From Geoglobus sp. UBA235 (GTDB lineage: Archaea; Halobacteriota; Archaeoglobi; Archaeoglobales; Archaeoglobaceae): a stretch of DNA of 64,000 bases. Below, piece after piece: positions 42,187-50,819 of the stretch. Position 1 is the first letter of the stretch. Each line of letters begins with the position of its first letter. The notes under the pieces are model-generated. The model had not been told where the DNA came from. It did not search any database and saw only the letters and a program-made list of their open reading frames with translations. Location: assembly GCA_002494725.1 (NCBI GenBank), contig DACG01000011.1:35928-99927 (forward strand), written 5' to 3'. The translations under genes were made by a program, and so were the position numbers.

Positions 42187-42370
42187 TGGACTTTCTTTTT
42201 AATATTCGGAGATTGAAAAATACTTTTCAAGGAGCAATCTCGCGGGTCTTGCTGGAGTGGAAAGAATTCAGGGAAAGCTTGAGAGATCGTAAAATCCTGT
42301 TCATAAACCACATCGGAGTGTGTTTTGCGGAACATTCTTATTGCCTTCTGTCAAAAGCAACACTGTAACT

Positions 42371-42544
42371 ATGGAAAGCACAAGAAAGGTTAAAGGTCAT
42401 AAAGTGCCGGAAGAGCTGGATGAGCTTCTTGAGAAGGTGGCTGAGAAGCAGCTGAAGGCCGACTATCGGAAAAGTCTTGGAAAAGAATATGCAAGAAGAA
42501 GCTGGGATGTTGAGATAGAGAAAATTTTCAGGAAGAAGGAATAA
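42371..42544 (+). CDS. Small charged hypothetical protein
   Basis: 57 aa from ATG 42371. The protein is strongly charged and helical (PEELDELLEKVAEKQLKADYRKSL...). It has no known motif; it resembles short antitoxin- or chaperone-like peptides only in composition. Codon use is like its neighbours, and it ends 15 bases before the convergent reductase gene. The 184 bases before it hold nothing I recognise. It may be a real small gene, or chance. Confidence 0.4.
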   Translation: MESTRKVKGHKVPEELDELLEKVAEKQLKADYRKSLGKEYARRSWDVEIEKIFRKKE

Positions 42545-42559
42545 AAACACAAGCCAAAT

Positions 42560-43732
42560 TCAAAGAAGGAATTCTCTCAGATCCCAGAGAAGCTTTGGTT
42601 CCTTTTTAAACAGTTCAAGTGCAAGCCTCTTTACACTCATCTCTCCTATCGGCATATCTCCAATACCTTTGAAAAGCCTGTCAAAGGTACTGTCATCCAG
42701 CTTGAGCATTTTCTCCTGAAGCTTTCTGTTTCTTATCAGAGTCTGACCAAAATCATCCATCCACCTTCTGTCATATCTCTTCAAAAAACTTTCAGAATAA
42801 TCCCCTTTCTCAACTGCCTCAGATGCAGTAATTCCAGCCTTGTATCCTGCCTTCATAGCATTAATTATTCCTCCTCCAGTTATCGGATCCGTGTGTCTTG
42901 CTGCATCACCGACAAGCATCACGTTATCTGCAACTGCAGTGTCAATTGCTCCTTTTACAGGAACTCCACCAATAACAACCTCCACTATCTCTCCGTCAGG
43001 AAAATTCTCCCGGACAAACCTGTCAAGATAGTATTTTGCAGGCTTGTCTGCCATGCTCGGCATAACCCCTATACCAACATTTGCCGAATTATCACCCTTT
43101 GGAAAGAGCCAGATGTAACCACCGGGAGCGTATTTTCTGCCAACCCAGAAATATGTTGTTGTAGGATCAAAATCTATGTCTGTCATCAGGTACTGAACGC
43201 AGCTTTCAATCTCATTGAGCCTGAGGGTTGTATCGATTCCCGCCCATTTAGCAACTCTGCTTTCAACACCATCAGCACCTATCACAATTTTGGTCGTTAA
43301 CTCCTGGAATTCACCCATGCTTCTTATTCCAAGTCTAACACTACCGTTCTCCCTTTCCATTGATACAGCTGAGGTTTTTGTTAGAACCTCTGCTCCAGCT
43401 CTGCCTGCAAGCATGGCAAGGTGTCTGTCAAATATCTTCCTCTCAAGCACATATCCAACCTCATTTCCCGCCTGATCTGCTGAGAGCTTCACTCTGTGCC
43501 CGGATGGAGAATAAAGCTCGGCATTCTCAATTTCGCTGGCTATCCACTTTTCATCTGGTTCCACAAATTCCTCAAATTCCTTCCTTCCAACACCCTCAGC
43601 ACATCTAACAGGAACTCCAATTTCCTGTCTTTTTTCAATGAGAAGAACATCAAGCCCCTTTTCAGCACATGTTTTTGCAGCCATGCTTCCTCCAGGGCCG
43701 GCACCAACAACAATGACATCATAATCTGTCAT
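42560..43732 (-). CDS. Geranylgeranyl reductase (archaeal membrane lipid saturation)
   Basis: 390 aa flavoprotein. DVIVVGAGPGGSMAAKTCAEKG is the FAD Rossmann loop, GVPVRCAEGVGRKEFEEF carries the conserved cysteine, and PGGYIWLFPKG is the YxWxFP substrate motif of geranylgeranyl reductases. VMLVGDAARHTDPITGGGI is the second FAD motif. It saturates the isoprenoid chains of archaeal lipids such as archaeol. Its start overlaps the upstream ferredoxin gene by four bases, which marks the ferredoxin as its electron donor, as known in Methanosarcina. Confidence 0.92.
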   Translation of the reverse strand: MTDYDVIVVGAGPGGSMAAKTCAEKGLDVLLIEKRQEIGVPVRCAEGVGRKEFEEFVEPDEKWIASEIENAELYSPSGHRVKLSADQAGNEVGYVLERKIFDRHLAMLAGRAGAEVLTKTSAVSMERENGSVRLGIRSMGEFQELTTKIVIGADGVESRVAKWAGIDTTLRLNEIESCVQYLMTDIDFDPTTTYFWVGRKYAPGGYIWLFPKGDNSANVGIGVMPSMADKPAKYYLDRFVRENFPDGEIVEVVIGGVPVKGAIDTAVADNVMLVGDAARHTDPITGGGIINAMKAGYKAGITASEAVEKGDYSESFLKRYDRRWMDDFGQTLIRNRKLQEKMLKLDDSTFDRLFKGIGDMPIGEMSVKRLALELFKKEPKLLWDLREFLL

Positions 43733-43908
43733 TCAACCACCTCTAAGGCGTTCATGGGACATGTTTTAACACAAGCCATGCAGAGTGTGCATTTATCCTC
43801 ATATATTTCCAGATAAGTTTCAACAAGCTCATTGGCGTTGAATTTGCACACCGCTATGCAGGCACCGCAGTAACCGCATTTATATCTGTTTACTGCCAGT
43901 CTTTTCAT
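43729..43908 (-). CDS. Two-cluster [4Fe-4S] ferredoxin, partner of the geranylgeranyl reductase
   Basis: 59 aa from ATG 43908. CGYCGACIAVCKF and CTLCMACVKTCP are two CxxCxxCxxxC motifs for two [4Fe-4S] clusters; the last residue of the first motif has Lys-Phe in place of Cys-Pro. Its stop overlaps the reductase start (ATGA). Electron supply to lipid saturation is inferred from this coupling. An upstream start at 43962 would add a basic, unrelated extension. Confidence 0.88.
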   Translation of the reverse strand: MKRLAVNRYKCGYCGACIAVCKFNANELVETYLEIYEDKCTLCMACVKTCPMNALEVVE

Positions 43909-43930
43909 GTTTGCTGATAGCGTATCCGTA

Positions 43931-44824
43931 TTAAATAATCTTTTCTGCCTTTGCTTTTGCATACATCAGCAGGATAAATATCTGAATGAACTGGTGAAAC
44001 ATCACATAGACAGCATAGATCGGAGACAGAGAGAGGGTGAGGATGGCGATAACGGTTGAATTATTCTTTCCGGCTCCGATAAAAACATATGAGAGGTGCT
44101 CCTCTTTTGGGATTTTCATGATTTTCGAGATGATTTCTGACAGGAGAATTGCAGACAGGATGAAGGATGCGGAGTACGGCATCTGAATGATAAAGCTTGA
44201 TGGATGGACAAACTCTGCCTTGGACAGGAATATTGTGAAGACAAGGGCGTTGAGGCTGATTTCTGTCAGCCTCGAAATCACACCTCTGCTCGGTGTTACG
44301 AATTTTCTTAACATCTGACCGAGGATGACGGGCAGGGCTATCACAACAAGGAGTGATCTGACTACCTGAGAGATGTCCATGTGTATTCCATGCAGACCCG
44401 TTATCAGAGACAGCAATCCCGGGTACAAGATAACCCCAAGGAAAAAATTCAGGGTCATCAGAGAGACGGAGAGCTCGAGAGCTCCTCCAGAAATCAGAAC
44501 GTACATTGCATTCATGCTCGGAACCGGCATGAGCAGGAGTGAGGTGAGCGAGAGGGACATAATCTCATCACCAACAAGTTTCAGCATTAAAAATGCGTAG
44601 AGAGGTGAAAAAACAAAATTTATGAGAAGTGAAGCCATCAACGGCTTTTTTGAAATTTTCAATCTTTCAAATCTGAAAAGAAGCATCGAAGGAAAGATGG
44701 TCGTGAAAACCAAGATGGTGATAATGTAGGAGAAAACCTGCTGGTACTGTCCGAGTTCCACAATCCTTCCCAAGAGGTATCCAAAAATTGCCGAGAGAAA
44801 AACAAAGTATGTCTTAGACGTCAA
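43931..44824 (-). CDS. BASS/ACR3-like (bile acid:sodium symporter superfamily) transporter
   Basis: 297 aa with about nine or ten membrane helices. The helix pair VVIALPVILGQMLRK and the glycine-containing FIGAGKNNSTVIAIL in the second half match the crossover motif of BASS/ACR3 transporters. Substrates of the family include arsenite and organic anions, and this one is too divergent to choose. The start overlaps the PurM gene by 11 bases. No arsenic-related genes (arsR, arsC) are near, so arsenite export is not favoured. Confidence 0.72.
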   Translation of the reverse strand: MTSKTYFVFLSAIFGYLLGRIVELGQYQQVFSYIITILVFTTIFPSMLLFRFERLKISKKPLMASLLINFVFSPLYAFLMLKLVGDEIMSLSLTSLLLMPVPSMNAMYVLISGGALELSVSLMTLNFFLGVILYPGLLSLITGLHGIHMDISQVVRSLLVVIALPVILGQMLRKFVTPSRGVISRLTEISLNALVFTIFLSKAEFVHPSSFIIQMPYSASFILSAILLSEIISKIMKIPKEEHLSYVFIGAGKNNSTVIAILTLSLSPIYAVYVMFHQFIQIFILLMYAKAKAEKII

Positions 44825-45794
44825 CTCTCACCTCATTCAGATATATCCCTTCTCCCTCCTCCACATGACCAACAACATCGCCATCAAGCTTCCTTCTCAG
44901 CTCCTCAGCAGTGCCTTCATCGCAGATCAGCATGAACCCCATTCCCATGTTGAAAGTTCTGTACATTTCGTCCGTCTCAATTCCTCCAAGCTCCTGAAGG
45001 AAGGTAAAGATTTTGTGGGGCTTCAACGGCCTGTCAATCACAAATCTTGCCTTTTTCAGCCTCTTCAGGTTGAGCAACCCCCCTCCAGTGATGTGGGCCA
45101 TTCCGTGGATGTCGTGTTCCCTCGCAACACCAAGCACCTCTGAGTAGATTCTCGTGGGGACGAGAAGTTCCTCTCCGATCGTGTGATTTTCGAACCTGTC
45201 GTGATAGCTCAGACCGTTCTCCTCCACAAGCTTTCTCGCCAGCGTCAACCCATTGCTGTGAATGCCGGTGCTGGGAATGGCGAATATGAGGTCACCATGC
45301 CTTATGCCCTCTCCGGTGATCATTCTGTTTTTGTCCACGAAGCCTATCACAGTCCCGGAAAGATCCCAGCCACTGACGATGTCGAGCGTTGCCGTCTCGC
45401 CACCGACAAGGGTTATGTTCGCCATCTCGCAGCCCTTATTCAACCCCTCACCGATTTCTGCCATTACTCGCTCGTCTGGCCTGTTTGTGGCGATGTAGTC
45501 CACCATCGCGACGGGTTCGGCGTTTATCGCGTAAAGGTCGTTCACGTTCATCGCGACGCAGTCTATTCCGATCGTTCTGAAGTTGTTCATGATCTCGGCA
45601 ACCTTTATCTTCGTTCCAACTCCGTCAGTTGTGATTGCGATTCCAAATTCTCCAGCGTCAATAACGCTCGCGTAGTGGTTTGTCAGGATGGGCTGTCCTG
45701 AGCCTTTTCTGACGAACTTCAACCCGGAGATGAGGCTCTTTACGGCCTTCTCTTCCTTCTTTATGTCAACTCCAGCATCAGCGTAAGATTTCAT
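44814..45794 (-). CDS. purM: Phosphoribosylformylglycinamidine cyclo-ligase
   Basis: 326 aa from ATG 45794. YADAGVDIKKEEKAVKSLISG is the N-terminal signature, ITTDGVGTKIKVAEIMN and DCVAMNVNDLYAINAEPVAMVDY bind FGAM and metal, and VGGETATLDIVSG and GIHSNGLTLARKL follow. PurM closes the imidazole ring of purines with ATP. The longer frame to 46229 is antisense to larE and is rejected. It has the usual length and no neighbouring pur genes. Confidence 0.95.
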   Translation of the reverse strand: MKSYADAGVDIKKEEKAVKSLISGLKFVRKGSGQPILTNHYASVIDAGEFGIAITTDGVGTKIKVAEIMNNFRTIGIDCVAMNVNDLYAINAEPVAMVDYIATNRPDERVMAEIGEGLNKGCEMANITLVGGETATLDIVSGWDLSGTVIGFVDKNRMITGEGIRHGDLIFAIPSTGIHSNGLTLARKLVEENGLSYHDRFENHTIGEELLVPTRIYSEVLGVAREHDIHGMAHITGGGLLNLKRLKKARFVIDRPLKPHKIFTFLQELGGIETDEMYRTFNMGMGFMLICDEGTAEELRRKLDGDVVGHVEEGEGIYLNEVRVDV

Positions 45795-45845
45795 GGACTG
45801 CCTTCTGCACCAAACCTTAAAAAATCTACTGCGTATGGTGGAGCA

Positions 45846-46658
45846 ATGGACAGGCTTGAGAAACTCAGGAACTTCATCTCTCAGTTTGAAAGCGTTGCTG
45901 TAGCATTCAGCGGTGGAGTTGACAGCTCGACCCTCCTCGCCTTTACGGCGGAAGTTCTTGGAAGGGAGAGGGTCACGGCAATCACGGCTTCGAGTCCCAC
46001 TGTACCGTCGAGAGACATGGAGGATGCGAAGAGGTTTGCCGAAGAGATTGGAGTGAGGCATGTTTTCATCGAGCTGAACGAGCTCGAGGACGAGAACTTC
46101 AGGAATAACCCGCCCAACAGGTGTTACTTCTGCAAGAGGATGCTCCTCTCGAGGATAACCGAATTTGCCAGAAGAGAGGGGCTTCAGGCTGTGTTTGAGG
46201 GCACAAATGCCGATGAGCTCAGGGGACACAGGCCAGGATACAAGGCATTAGCGGAGTTCGAGAACGTCTACTCTCCATGGGCTATGTTCGGCTTCACCAA
46301 GGAGGAGATAAGAGAAATCGCGAGAGAGATGGGATACGAGTTTGCAGACAAGCCATCAATGGCGTGCCTTTCCTCGAGAATTCCTTTCGGGGTTGAGATA
46401 GACGAGGAGAAGCTTAGGAGGATAGATGCCGCCGAGAATCTTGTTATGGCCATAGCCGGAGTTAAGCAGGTGAGGGTGAGGGATTTTGGTGAAAATGCGG
46501 TGATTGAAGTGGGCAGGGAGGAGAGGGGAAGGCTGTTCAGCGAGGAAGTGATGGACAGAATAGTGGAAGAGCTGAGGAAGCTGGGTTACAGGAACGTTCT
46601 GATGGATCTTGAAGGATACAGAACAGGGAAGCTGTCGGAAAAAATTGCTGGTAGATGA
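45846..46658 (+). CDS. larE: ATP-dependent sacrificial sulfur transferase LarE
   Basis: 270 aa. VAFSGGVDSSTLLAF is the PP-loop, and NRCYFCKRMLLSRI and FADKPSMACLSSRIPFG are LarE blocks. The Cys in ACLSSRIP (about 173) matches the sulfur-donating cysteine of Lactiplantibacillus LarE. Extra C-terminal cysteines that would hold a [4Fe-4S] cluster are not seen, so it may be the single-use type. LarE adds the sulfurs of the nickel pincer nucleotide and works with LarC (32118). LarB and LarA must be elsewhere if the pathway is complete. Confidence 0.92.
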   Translation: MDRLEKLRNFISQFESVAVAFSGGVDSSTLLAFTAEVLGRERVTAITASSPTVPSRDMEDAKRFAEEIGVRHVFIELNELEDENFRNNPPNRCYFCKRMLLSRITEFARREGLQAVFEGTNADELRGHRPGYKALAEFENVYSPWAMFGFTKEEIREIAREMGYEFADKPSMACLSSRIPFGVEIDEEKLRRIDAAENLVMAIAGVKQVRVRDFGENAVIEVGREERGRLFSEEVMDRIVEELRKLGYRNVLMDLEGYRTGKLSEKIAGR

Positions 46659-46664
46659 GGTGAT

Positions 46665-46982
46665 TCACTCTCTTATCATCACCAGAAGCATCTTGAATCT
46701 GCTCAAAGCCTTTAAAGCGTGGGGCTCGTTTGCAGGCATCACGATCATGTCTCCTTCCTTCAGGTGGTATGGCTTCCCCGAGATCGTTACCTCCACCTCA
46801 CCCTCCACGACATAGACCATGGCATCGAACGGGGCGGTGTGCTCGCTCAATCCTTGCCCCTCGTCGAACGCGAATAATGTTACTGTGCCGGTTTTCCTGT
46901 CTATCACGGTTCTGCTGACGATTGAATTCTCCTGATAATCTACCATGTCTTTTAATTTCAAAACCCGGGGTTTTTCGGACAT
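46665..46982 (-). CDS. Cupin-domain protein
   Basis: 105 aa from ATG 46982 (an in-frame ATG at 47018 is also possible). The two cupin motifs can be read: GLSEHTAPFDAMVYVVEGEVE (G-x5-H-x-H-like, with His reduced to one) and GDMIVMPANEPHAL. Small cupins of this kind bind Fe, Mn or Ni and act as dioxygenase-like or isomerase-like proteins, or as regulators. Convergent with larE, with a gap of six bases; no pathway is suggested by the neighbours. Confidence 0.8.
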   Translation of the reverse strand: MSEKPRVLKLKDMVDYQENSIVSRTVIDRKTGTVTLFAFDEGQGLSEHTAPFDAMVYVVEGEVEVTISGKPYHLKEGDMIVMPANEPHALKALSRFKMLLVMIRE

Positions 46983-47132
46983 CTGAATCACCAATTTAAT
47001 CTTTTCCTGATGACTCATATATGATTTTTCGCTAACATTTTAGTGAAGAGCGATTCAGACGGTCCACGATGCTGGACCTGTGCATACCTGAACCTGAAAA
47101 AATTTTGGAGAGCTGGGATGGGCCCGTAATTT

Positions 47133-48407
47133 TCAAACCCTCTCAAACACGGCCGCTATCCCCATTCCACCGCCTATGCAGAGCGAAGCAAGTCCATAAT
47201 CTGCCTTTCTCCTCTCCATTTCGTGGATCAGGGTTACGGTTATCCTCGCTCCCGTCGCTCCAATCGGGTGTCCGAGGCTTATTCCGCTGCCGTGGACGTT
47301 CACCTTCTCGAGGTCTAAGTTCAGCTCCTTTATCACTGCCAAGGCCTGCGCAGCAAAGGCTTCGTTCAGCTCTATGAGGTCGATGTCGTCGATGCTTATT
47401 CCCGCCCTCTTCACGGCCTTCTGGATCGCAGGAATCGGGCCAAGTCCCATGTAGGCGGGATCTATTCCTGCCGATGCGTAGCTGACAACCCTGACCTTGG
47501 GTTCGAGTCCAAGCTCGTTTGCGTAGCTTTCGTCCATCACGAGGAGTGCAGCAGCACCGTCATTAACACCGCTGGCGTTTCCCGCCGTTACCGTGCCACC
47601 CTTCTTGAACACCGGAGGGAGCTTCGCGAGCTTCTCGAGACTCGTGTCCCTCCTGGGATGTTCGTCCGTATCGACCACAACCTCTCCCTTCTTCGTCTTT
47701 ATCACAACCGGCTCTATCTCCTGTGCGAATATTCCATCATCTATCGCCTTCACGGCCCTCATGTGGCTCTCGTAAGCCAGCTCGTCCTGCTCCTCCCTGC
47801 TTATGCCGTAGAGCTCGGCTATGTTCTCTGCCGTGTTTCCCATGTGGTAGCCGTAGAACTTCTCCCACAGTCCGTCGTAGACCATGACGTCGATCACTTC
47901 ATCAATCGCGTTTATGCTCATCCTGTAGCCCCATCTGGCCTTCCTCATCGCGTAGGGCGCGTTACTCATGCTCTCCATTCCTCCCGCAATTATCGCTTTG
48001 GCTCCATCGCTGATCGACTGGGCTGCCGCTATAACAGCCTTCAGACCGCTACCGCAGACCTTGTTGAGGGTGTATGCCGGGACCTCCTTGGGGATCCCTG
48101 AATAGATTCCGGCCTGCCTCGCGGGATTCTGACCCTGTGCGGCCTGGAGAACGTTGCCCATTATCACTTCCTCGATCTCGACCTCAACTCCATCGAACTC
48201 GTAGTCGCCCTCAAGTTCAATCTTCCCTTTCGGCAGCCTTGCCGGGTAGAAGTCGTGGGAGTCCTTCGTTGCGAGGGGTTTAATTCCAGCTTTTTTCATC
48301 AGGGCTCTTATCGCAATTGCACCAAGCTCGTAAGCCTGCAGGTCCTTCAGGGAGCCTCCAAACCTGCCAACTGGTGTTCTGACTCCGTCGACAATAACGG
48401 CTGGCAT
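47133..48407 (-). CDS. Thiolase (acetyl-CoA C-acetyltransferase) with an N-terminal insert
   Basis: 424 aa. NKVCGSGLKA with Cys about 116 is the acylated nucleophile, ELNEAFAAQALAVI and GHPIGATGAR are the family histidine blocks, and LCIGGGMGIAAVF carries the final Cys-Gly motif. Compared with standard 390-residue thiolases, it has an extra ~30 residues near 40-75 (KPLATKDSHDFYPARLPKGK...). It may degrade fatty or keto acids by beta-oxidation, typical of Archaeoglobales, or make acetoacetyl-CoA. No beta-oxidation gene is adjacent. Confidence 0.9.
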   Translation of the reverse strand: MPAVIVDGVRTPVGRFGGSLKDLQAYELGAIAIRALMKKAGIKPLATKDSHDFYPARLPKGKIELEGDYEFDGVEVEIEEVIMGNVLQAAQGQNPARQAGIYSGIPKEVPAYTLNKVCGSGLKAVIAAAQSISDGAKAIIAGGMESMSNAPYAMRKARWGYRMSINAIDEVIDVMVYDGLWEKFYGYHMGNTAENIAELYGISREEQDELAYESHMRAVKAIDDGIFAQEIEPVVIKTKKGEVVVDTDEHPRRDTSLEKLAKLPPVFKKGGTVTAGNASGVNDGAAALLVMDESYANELGLEPKVRVVSYASAGIDPAYMGLGPIPAIQKAVKRAGISIDDIDLIELNEAFAAQALAVIKELNLDLEKVNVHGSGISLGHPIGATGARITVTLIHEMERRKADYGLASLCIGGGMGIAAVFERV

Positions 48408-48463
48408 ACTGTCACACTTGATGGTGACAATATAATCCTTCCGTTTTTGTCAGGTTCTGGATT

Positions 48464-50779
48464 TCAGCCGGACCTCTCTTCGGGGCCTATAGTCACTGCC
48501 GGCTCAGGTTCGATGTACTTTCTTACGAGTATCCAGTCGTAGTGGGCGGGAGGATTGTTTGCCTGACTGCTCAGTCCGGGGGATTCTGGAGTGATTGCTC
48601 CGACGTAATACGATCCTGATTTTGCATGGTTGTACAGGGCAGAGATATAGCCATTATGATATGCTATACCTGCGACCTGCCAGCTTGAGGGGTTCACAAC
48701 GTCACCGAAAGATGATAGAAGAGTTGCCTGCCAGTAGTATGTTGGTGGCGCGCTGTAGAGAATCAGCGTTTCCTCCGTACCGCTGATTCCCGTGCCGTCG
48801 TAATGCGAAACCCTCATGCTGGCTATGTAGAACTCACCGCTGGCACTCCTTATCAGCGCACCGAGTGAGTCGTCGTCCTCTGTATACGCCCGAACCTCCA
48901 CTGCGAAACTCTGTGGCAGGTTCACGTTGGCCGTCAAAAAGTAGTCCGCATTGGAAGTATCGGTGGCTACCTCGCTGTTCGCTGGGTTCCAGATGAATGT
49001 TGGATTGGCATTTGACCAGCTCTCCCAGACGGTGTATGATGGACTCGAGTCGGAATCGAAGTGGTCGAAGTAGATGAAGGTGGACACCCCACTGCTTGCA
49101 GAAGATGCTGTGGAATTCCCGTAGTACATGTACACGGTTGCTGTGCCACCTGCAGGAATCGTGGGGACCTTAACCCATATTTTTGCACCGCTCCCGTAAC
49201 TCCACTCCTCTATCCAGTAGCTCAGCAGATTGCCGAAGATGTCGGTGAACCTTATGTCGGATCCGTCGCCGTTCACAGCGCTCCAGTTGAATGACGCGTT
49301 TAACGAAACGAGCACCTGGTAATCTGTCAGCGAACTGCCGGAGTTCTCCTGAATTGTCACAGGAACCCTGTAGCTCCAGCCAGTCAGCCAGAAGGTTGTG
49401 ACGTTCACAACACTCAGGCTCAGCACGTCTCCAGCATCCCCGGCAAATGCGTAAACCTTGACACTCCCGTTTGCCCTGGCGAAAGCCTGAACTCTGACAA
49501 TTCCGTTTGAATCTGTAAGTGCTGTTGTGGTATTCAGTGTTATTACAGACGTGTTCGTAACAGAAAATCTCACATCAATCCCAGGAATTGGCGTTGACTG
49601 AGAATCAGTGACTCTAAGTGCCAGAACTCTTTTACCCCCTCCGGCACCAGCGTCCCAGATTCCACTGCTGTTCAACCAGTCTACCTGAATGAGTGAACTT
49701 CCATTCCCAGTTTGAGGTTGGATTACTGTTATGCTGTAATTCAAGGTGAAATTACCACTTGAAAATACAATTTCTCCATTTCCGGGGGAGGTGGCTATGA
49801 ATGATACTGTCGCTGCTCCTGAAGAATCTGTCTCAAGTGATTGAGGTGTTACTGACCCCACTCCTCCACTGATGGATGCGTCTATTTGGACACCTGAAAC
49901 TGGATTTAAGTAATTGTCAAGAGCTAATACTCCGAACTCTTTTGAGTCTCCAATTGAAAATGAGTATGAATCAAAGGGGTTCGTTTTTATCAGATAGCTT
50001 ACGCCGGTTTTTCTCTCCAAGTCTGACACAACCATTATTGAAAAAGCTCCTGAAGTTATGTTGGTTCTCACAACTCTACCCGAAACTGAAAAACCTATTT
50101 CTTTCCAGTAATCGGGATTAATGCTGGTAAATTCTACTGTTATGTTCTCTGCGTAATATCTCCCTCCTGACGAAATTGTTTTGAATGAGAACTCGTGGGG
50201 AGAGTTGTAAGCTTCTGATATCTCTGACTGGATGATGATAAGATATACTCCGTTTCTCACAATGCTCTGTTCACTTGCTATACCGTAATCACCGTTGTTT
50301 CTCTGGAATACGGCAGTGTTCTCAAAAATCAATGTAGTATCTGGGTAGAAATAATTATTCATTTGGACATATATTCTTCTTGTCTCATAGGATTTTGCAA
50401 GACTCATCTTGCTGCCGTTTGGCAGGACAATGTCTGCAGATACATTAATTTTGAAAGGTTCAGTCCATATCGAGAAACCTGCTGGTTCTGGAGTTAAAAG
50501 AAAAAGATAATCCGGATATTCTGGTGTTTTTACCAGCAAGTAGGCGTTTGAGCCAGAAGACAACATTGCAGAAAACTTTACCATTTCAGATCTGAGAGAT
50601 CTCACGTTATCAAATTCAATTTTTTTGAGCTGGTCGGGTACTACTGTTGTTTGAACAAAAGCAAGGAAGATGATTAGTATTTGAAGCAGTAAGATGAATC
50701 CAATTACAGGTGAGACAGCTTTTGAATCCTTCAGCACGTTAATTATTTTGTGAGCCTCAATAAAAGTTTTCTGTTCCAT
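48464..50779 (-). CDS. Giant type IV pilin-like surface adhesin with Ig-like and DUF2341 domains
   Basis: 771 aa. Residues ~20-50 (DSKAVSPVIGFILLLQILI followed by IFLAFVQTTVV) form an archaeal type IV pilin N-terminus (PF07790 pattern). Two Big_1/invasin-type Ig-like repeats follow (DNYLNPVSGVQIDASISGG, DSQSTPIPGIDVRFSVTN), then a DUF2341 domain at about 460-560 (GWSYRVPVTI...YQVLVSLN) and a LamG-like domain to the end. I count at least 15 N-x-S/T sequons. It is divergent from a pilus ATPase and platform gene 41 bases away. It is likely a pilus-linked adhesin, glycosylated by AglB. Most archaeal pilins are only 100-200 residues. Confidence 0.82.
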   Translation of the reverse strand: MEQKTFIEAHKIINVLKDSKAVSPVIGFILLLQILIIFLAFVQTTVVPDQLKKIEFDNVRSLRSEMVKFSAMLSSGSNAYLLVKTPEYPDYLFLLTPEPAGFSIWTEPFKINVSADIVLPNGSKMSLAKSYETRRIYVQMNNYFYPDTTLIFENTAVFQRNNGDYGIASEQSIVRNGVYLIIIQSEISEAYNSPHEFSFKTISSGGRYYAENITVEFTSINPDYWKEIGFSVSGRVVRTNITSGAFSIMVVSDLERKTGVSYLIKTNPFDSYSFSIGDSKEFGVLALDNYLNPVSGVQIDASISGGVGSVTPQSLETDSSGAATVSFIATSPGNGEIVFSSGNFTLNYSITVIQPQTGNGSSLIQVDWLNSSGIWDAGAGGGKRVLALRVTDSQSTPIPGIDVRFSVTNTSVITLNTTTALTDSNGIVRVQAFARANGSVKVYAFAGDAGDVLSLSVVNVTTFWLTGWSYRVPVTIQENSGSSLTDYQVLVSLNASFNWSAVNGDGSDIRFTDIFGNLLSYWIEEWSYGSGAKIWVKVPTIPAGGTATVYMYYGNSTASSASSGVSTFIYFDHFDSDSSPSYTVWESWSNANPTFIWNPANSEVATDTSNADYFLTANVNLPQSFAVEVRAYTEDDDSLGALIRSASGEFYIASMRVSHYDGTGISGTEETLILYSAPPTYYWQATLLSSFGDVVNPSSWQVAGIAYHNGYISALYNHAKSGSYYVGAITPESPGLSSQANNPPAHYDWILVRKYIEPEPAVTIGPEERSG

Positions 50780-50784
50780 TTAAC

Positions 50785-50815
50785 AAAACTCTTTTATTTT
50801 TGTAGTTAAACTAAA
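50785..50815. promoter_or_regulatory. Divergent promoter of the pilin-like and ATPase genes
   Basis: Plus strand: CTCTTTTATTTTTG about 25 bases before ATG 50820. Minus strand: TAGTTTAACTAC places a TATA-like AGTTTAAC about 28 bases before ATG 50779. The 40 bases between the genes contain both. Confidence 0.4.
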
Positions 50816-50819
50816 ATTG

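Noticed and set aside
42183..42368. 61-residue frame after the DUF447 gene
   Set aside because: No motif, mixed composition and no promoter; probably chance.
43931..44824. Calling the BASS/ACR3-like protein an arsenite exporter
   Set aside because: No arsenic-related neighbours and only general family similarity.
45795..46229. N-terminal extension of PurM to 46229
   Set aside because: It is the opposite strand of larE; the PurM signature starts at ATG 45794.
46983..47132. Possible C/D-box small RNA (TGATGA near 47008 and CTGAACCTGA near 47088)
   Set aside because: The boxes are not spaced as in archaeal C/D RNAs and no second box pair is clear.
47069..47377. 102-residue plus-strand frame
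   Set aside because: It is antisense to the end of the thiolase gene and very rich in Pro, Arg and Ser.
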